DNA of 64,000 bases. Origin: Scolanthus callimorphus (taxonomy: Eukaryota > Cnidaria > Anthozoa > Actiniaria > Edwardsiidae). This document shows positions 61,618-64,000 of this stretch, piece after piece. Each line of letters starts with the position of its first letter. The stretch's first letter is position 1. The notes below the pieces were generated by a model. That model was not told the origin of the DNA. It did no database searches and saw nothing but the letters and a program-made list of their open reading frames with translations. Location of the stretch: the NCBI GenBank assembly GCA_033964015.1, contig CM066914.1, positions 23,674,234-23,738,233 of the forward strand. Direction: 5' to 3'. The position numbers were made by a program, and so were the translations under genes.

Positions 61618-62321
61618 TGGAAATTTCATCAGTGCGCAAAGCGCACGCATTGAAATTATAATTTCACGAGCAAACCGAAATAAGATATAATAGCGTATTC
61701 TCGCGGCTTTCGCGCCAAATTCAAGCCATTCAAAGTCAAAACGAGGCTAGAGCCTCGACCCCATGTAAAACACCTTCACTCTCAAAAATGGATGAGAGCC
61801 AGTGAGCAAGGGTACGAACGATTCAAAAATGTAAACAAATACGATAGGAAGACAAAATAAAGGAAATGGTAAGTCCACAACACATAATATATATAATGTC
61901 AAGGGTTTTAATATTACTGTACTCATCTTGATGAAACCAAAGGTGAATGTTTCATCGATATCTTTAAATAACAATAGCTCGATAGTGCAAATACACTTGT
62001 TCAAGACTAATATAACCATTCAATACAACAATTTAAATAACATATACAATGTCTCTGATGGATTATAGCAGCTGCTAAAACTAAGCGGAGTGAACTGATG
62101 TCACTGATACCCCGTAGTAGTCAGTCGAAATGACGGATAGCAACAAGAAGCCATAGCTAATTGTCCTTGGGACCTATAATAAGAAGCAAACCGAAATAAG
62201 AGAATTTCCCCAATTGTAAGAGGGGAGGGTTGGGTGGGACGCTATTATATCTTATTTCGGTTTGCTCGTGAAATTATAATTTCAATGCGTGCGCTTTGCG
62301 CACTGATGAAATTTCCAATTT
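61618..62321. repeat. Inverted repeat at the DIRS element end
   Basis: GGAAATTTCATCAGTGCGCA and the following ~60 bp (to AAGATATAATAGCGT) at 61618-61695 recur inverted at about 62242-62321. AGATATAATAGCGTAT also occurs at 62341, next to the recombinase frame. Terminal and internal complementary repeats are characteristic of DIRS elements. Confidence 0.65.
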
Positions 62322-62370
62322 CACTTCACAAACCTCCATAAGATATAATAGCGTATGTTTAAAGTTCAAG

Positions 62371-63877
62371 CTAACCTTCTTGAAGTACAACAGCTTGAAA
62401 GGAGTTCTGGACTGTCTTATCACAAACAATGTCCCTTAGATAATGTCGTCTAAAAGTGGACTCTTTTTTCCGGTTGGCCATGTCCAAAATCTCACTGCAG
62501 GACAGCCCTTTTGCCTTAGCCTTGGAAGTTGACGCACCCCTAGTTGAATGGGCACGAAATTCGGATGTGTCAACCCCAGACTGCTTCATAATCTCTACAA
62601 GCCACCCTGCGATTGTGCATGGTACTACCTCCTTATGAGGTCGGATATAGCTCAAAAGTAACTGATGTTTCTCTTTATCTGCCCGCCAAGGCCTAGATCG
62701 TTCCAAATAACAGTAATGGTGGAAAAAAAACAAAACAAAGGATCATTGTCAAATCTTTCGAAAACCTGCTTAATAGGAGGTTGACCTTTTCTTCTCGATT
62801 TGGTCAGTTTGGCTAGCTCAAAGCTAATGGAGTTGACATTCATAGTCATATATCGGATGTCAAGGGCCATGAGATCTGAGGATCTCCCAGCAGAAGCAAG
62901 TGCTAAAAGCATACTTAATTTAAGTGTCAAACACTTGTCTGAGAGGGAGGCATTGTCCCCAAGAGAGTGAATGTAGCTCAGTACTTTATCCACATCCCAA
63001 GTCACCACATACCTAGGCTGAGGTGGCTTTGCATTGAAGCAAGCATTTAGGACTTTACAAATCAGATCATGCTGTCCCACCTTAACTCCATCAATAGGTT
63101 TATGAAAGCAGAAATTGCTGACCTGTGATTATTGATGGTGCGGTAGCATCTACCCTTATTGAGTAGCTCCGTAAGGTAGTCAGCTATAAAGGCCACAGAG
63201 GAGTGAAATGGATCAATCTTCCTTTGACTACACCAGCAACTCCACTGTTTCCAGCGCTGTTGTAAGCTCCTGCAGTGGACTTCCGCCATGAGTGGGAGCG
63301 GAGTAAATTGGCTGTTTTGCTCTGAAACTCCACCTGTAAGCAAGTTTTGCCTGTAACCATCCAGGCCGCTAGATGCAGGTGGCCCTGAAGAATCAAGGGG
63401 TGTGGCTGTTGGTTGGGCGAGAGTAACAGCTTCCTCAATGGAGGAAGCAGGATTGGTTGTCTGCAAGACATTTCCAAAAGGACTGGGTACCATGCCTGTG
63501 CTTGCCAGGCTGGTGTTATCAGCACCATTGTTGCTTGGTCCTTCCTTATCTTTGCCAGGCAACGACAAATCAGTGAAAACGGGGGAAAGCTGTATGCCTT
63601 CAGAGTTGACCAAGGGATCTGAAAGGCATCTGTCCCCTGTGCGAAGGGGTCCGGAAACCAACTCACATAATTCTGGAGTTGAGTGTTCATGCGATCTGCA
63701 AACAGATCTATCGAGAAGGGTCCCCAAAGCTGGTCTAGTGTTTGGAACACAGATGGGTTCAGTTTCCAATTGCTCGAGTCTTTGAAATGTCTCGACTGCC
63801 AATCTGCCTCGTGATTCAGCTCCCCCGGCAAATATTCTGCCGTCAGGGTAAGCTGTTTGCTGAGAGCATACTCCCAA
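62371..63877 (-). pseudogene. DIRS tyrosine recombinase, two frameshifts
   Basis: Three successive frames form one protein: 63877-63062 (overlaps the RNase H frame; SAM-like N-terminal part RWKQWSCWCSQRKIDPFHSS...NNHRSAISAF), 63080-62652 (LALASAGRSSDLMALDIRYM with catalytic Arg, then LAKLTKSRRKG) and 62733-62371 (RAHSTRGASTSKAKA with HxxR, then FRRHYLRD with the catalytic Tyr). Arg, His-x-x-Arg and Tyr are all present. Frame breaks fall at a TTT run after SAISAF and at an eight-T run near 62722; one extra T in each would join the frames. Confidence 0.8.
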
Positions 63878-64000
63878 AGTTCCTGGCTATCCCTACTAGT
63901 ATGGGGGATCGTGTCCCCCCCATTTTTAATAGGTAGGAAACTGCTGTTCTGTTGTCCATACGTAAATGGACATGAAGCTGTCTTTGATTGTTGGTGAATG
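63184..64000 (-). CDS. DIRS reverse transcriptase/RNase H, C-terminal part (partial)
   Basis: Open from the window edge. RNase H region LHVHLRMDNRTAVSYLLKNG...ELWEYALSKQLTLTAEYLPG, ELNHEADWQSRHF; then the DIRS-specific domain (QLWGPFSIDLFADRMNTQLQ, WFPDPFAQGTDAFQIPW, LITPAWQAQAWYPVLLEM). The reverse transcriptase proper lies outside the window. It ends at about 63184, overlapping the recombinase frame by several hundred bases, as in other DIRS elements. Confidence 0.85.
   Translation of the reverse strand, partial: IHQQSKTASCPFTYGQQNSSFLPIKNGGDTIPHTSRDSQELWEYALSKQLTLTAEYLPGELNHEADWQSRHFKDSSNWKLNPSVFQTLDQLWGPFSIDLFADRMNTQLQNYVSWFPDPFAQGTDAFQIPWSTLKAYSFPPFSLICRCLAKIRKDQATMVLITPAWQAQAWYPVLLEMSCRQPILLPPLRKLLLSPNQQPHPLILQGHLHLAAWMVTGKTCLQVEFQSKTANLLRSHSWRKSTAGAYNSAGNSGVAGVVKGRLIHFTPLWPL

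Larger units (their letters stand above)
61618..64000 (-). mobile_element. DIRS-type tyrosine-recombinase retrotransposon, 3' part
   Basis: On the minus strand the element enters from beyond 64000 with an RNase H region and the DIRS-specific domain, then an overlapping recombinase frame, then inverted repeats. DIRS elements copy through a circular intermediate and integrate by tyrosine recombinase instead of a DDE integrase. It probably lies in an upstream VPS50 intron. Confidence 0.85.

Noticed and set aside
62456..63785. Plus-strand frames of 60-127 codons
   Set aside because: They are antisense shadows of the DIRS frames and have no domain.

Overview
The window looks like nuclear DNA from a cnidarian, most likely an anthozoan such as a stony coral. 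The evidence is short coding exons with GT-AG introns, three animal genes with clear homologues (a HIF prolyl hydroxylase of the EGLN/PHD type, syndetin/VPS50, a superaquaporin), a class A GPCR, a DIRS-type tyrosine-recombinase retrotransposon, and very dense short inverted-repeat transposons and minisatellites. There are no operons, CRISPR arrays or rRNA genes, and I recognised no intact tRNA. The species call is inference; no search was possible.

Layout. 1-2.4 kb: a cluster of MITEs. 2.4-18.34 kb, minus strand: an EGLN/PHD gene (MYND finger plus 2-oxoglutarate oxygenase domain). Its exon 1 (17372-18340) is separated from exons 2-4 (4599-2461) by a 12.8 kb intron made largely of two big inverted-repeat-bounded elements. 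The end of exon 3 together with its splice donor is tandemly duplicated. 18.4-29 kb: no recognisable host gene; nested MITEs, poly-G-ended elements, a 55-bp minisatellite and a long foldback repeat. 29.0-38.2 kb, plus strand: a three-exon GPCR whose introns hold a TTAA-flanked element, a 3 kb element with 9-bp target duplications and a 128-bp CRE-rich tandem array, and poly-G elements. 38.2-42 kb: more repeats. 42.16-43.06 kb, plus strand: an intronless AQP11-like aquaporin. 45.4-60.7 kb, minus strand: the last 14 recognisable coding exons of VPS50, converging on the aquaporin; its last intron holds about 70 copies of a 33-bp repeat, and another intron holds a broken antisense coiled-coil gene. 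61.6-64 kb, minus strand: the 3' part of a DIRS element (RNase H and tyrosine recombinase) running off the window edge.

How the genes relate. They are functionally independent: EGLN senses oxygen by hydroxylating HIF-alpha, VPS50 is an EARP endosomal-recycling subunit, the aquaporin is probably an intracellular-membrane channel, and the GPCR is an orphan. Several reading frames (EGLN exon 3, GPCR exon 2, the DIRS recombinase twice, and the coiled-coil gene) break at or near a homopolymer by what looks like one missing base. That suggests either consensus errors in a long-read assembly or real decay. Exon boundaries given here come from reading splice sites and codon phase by eye, with family sequences recalled from memory.
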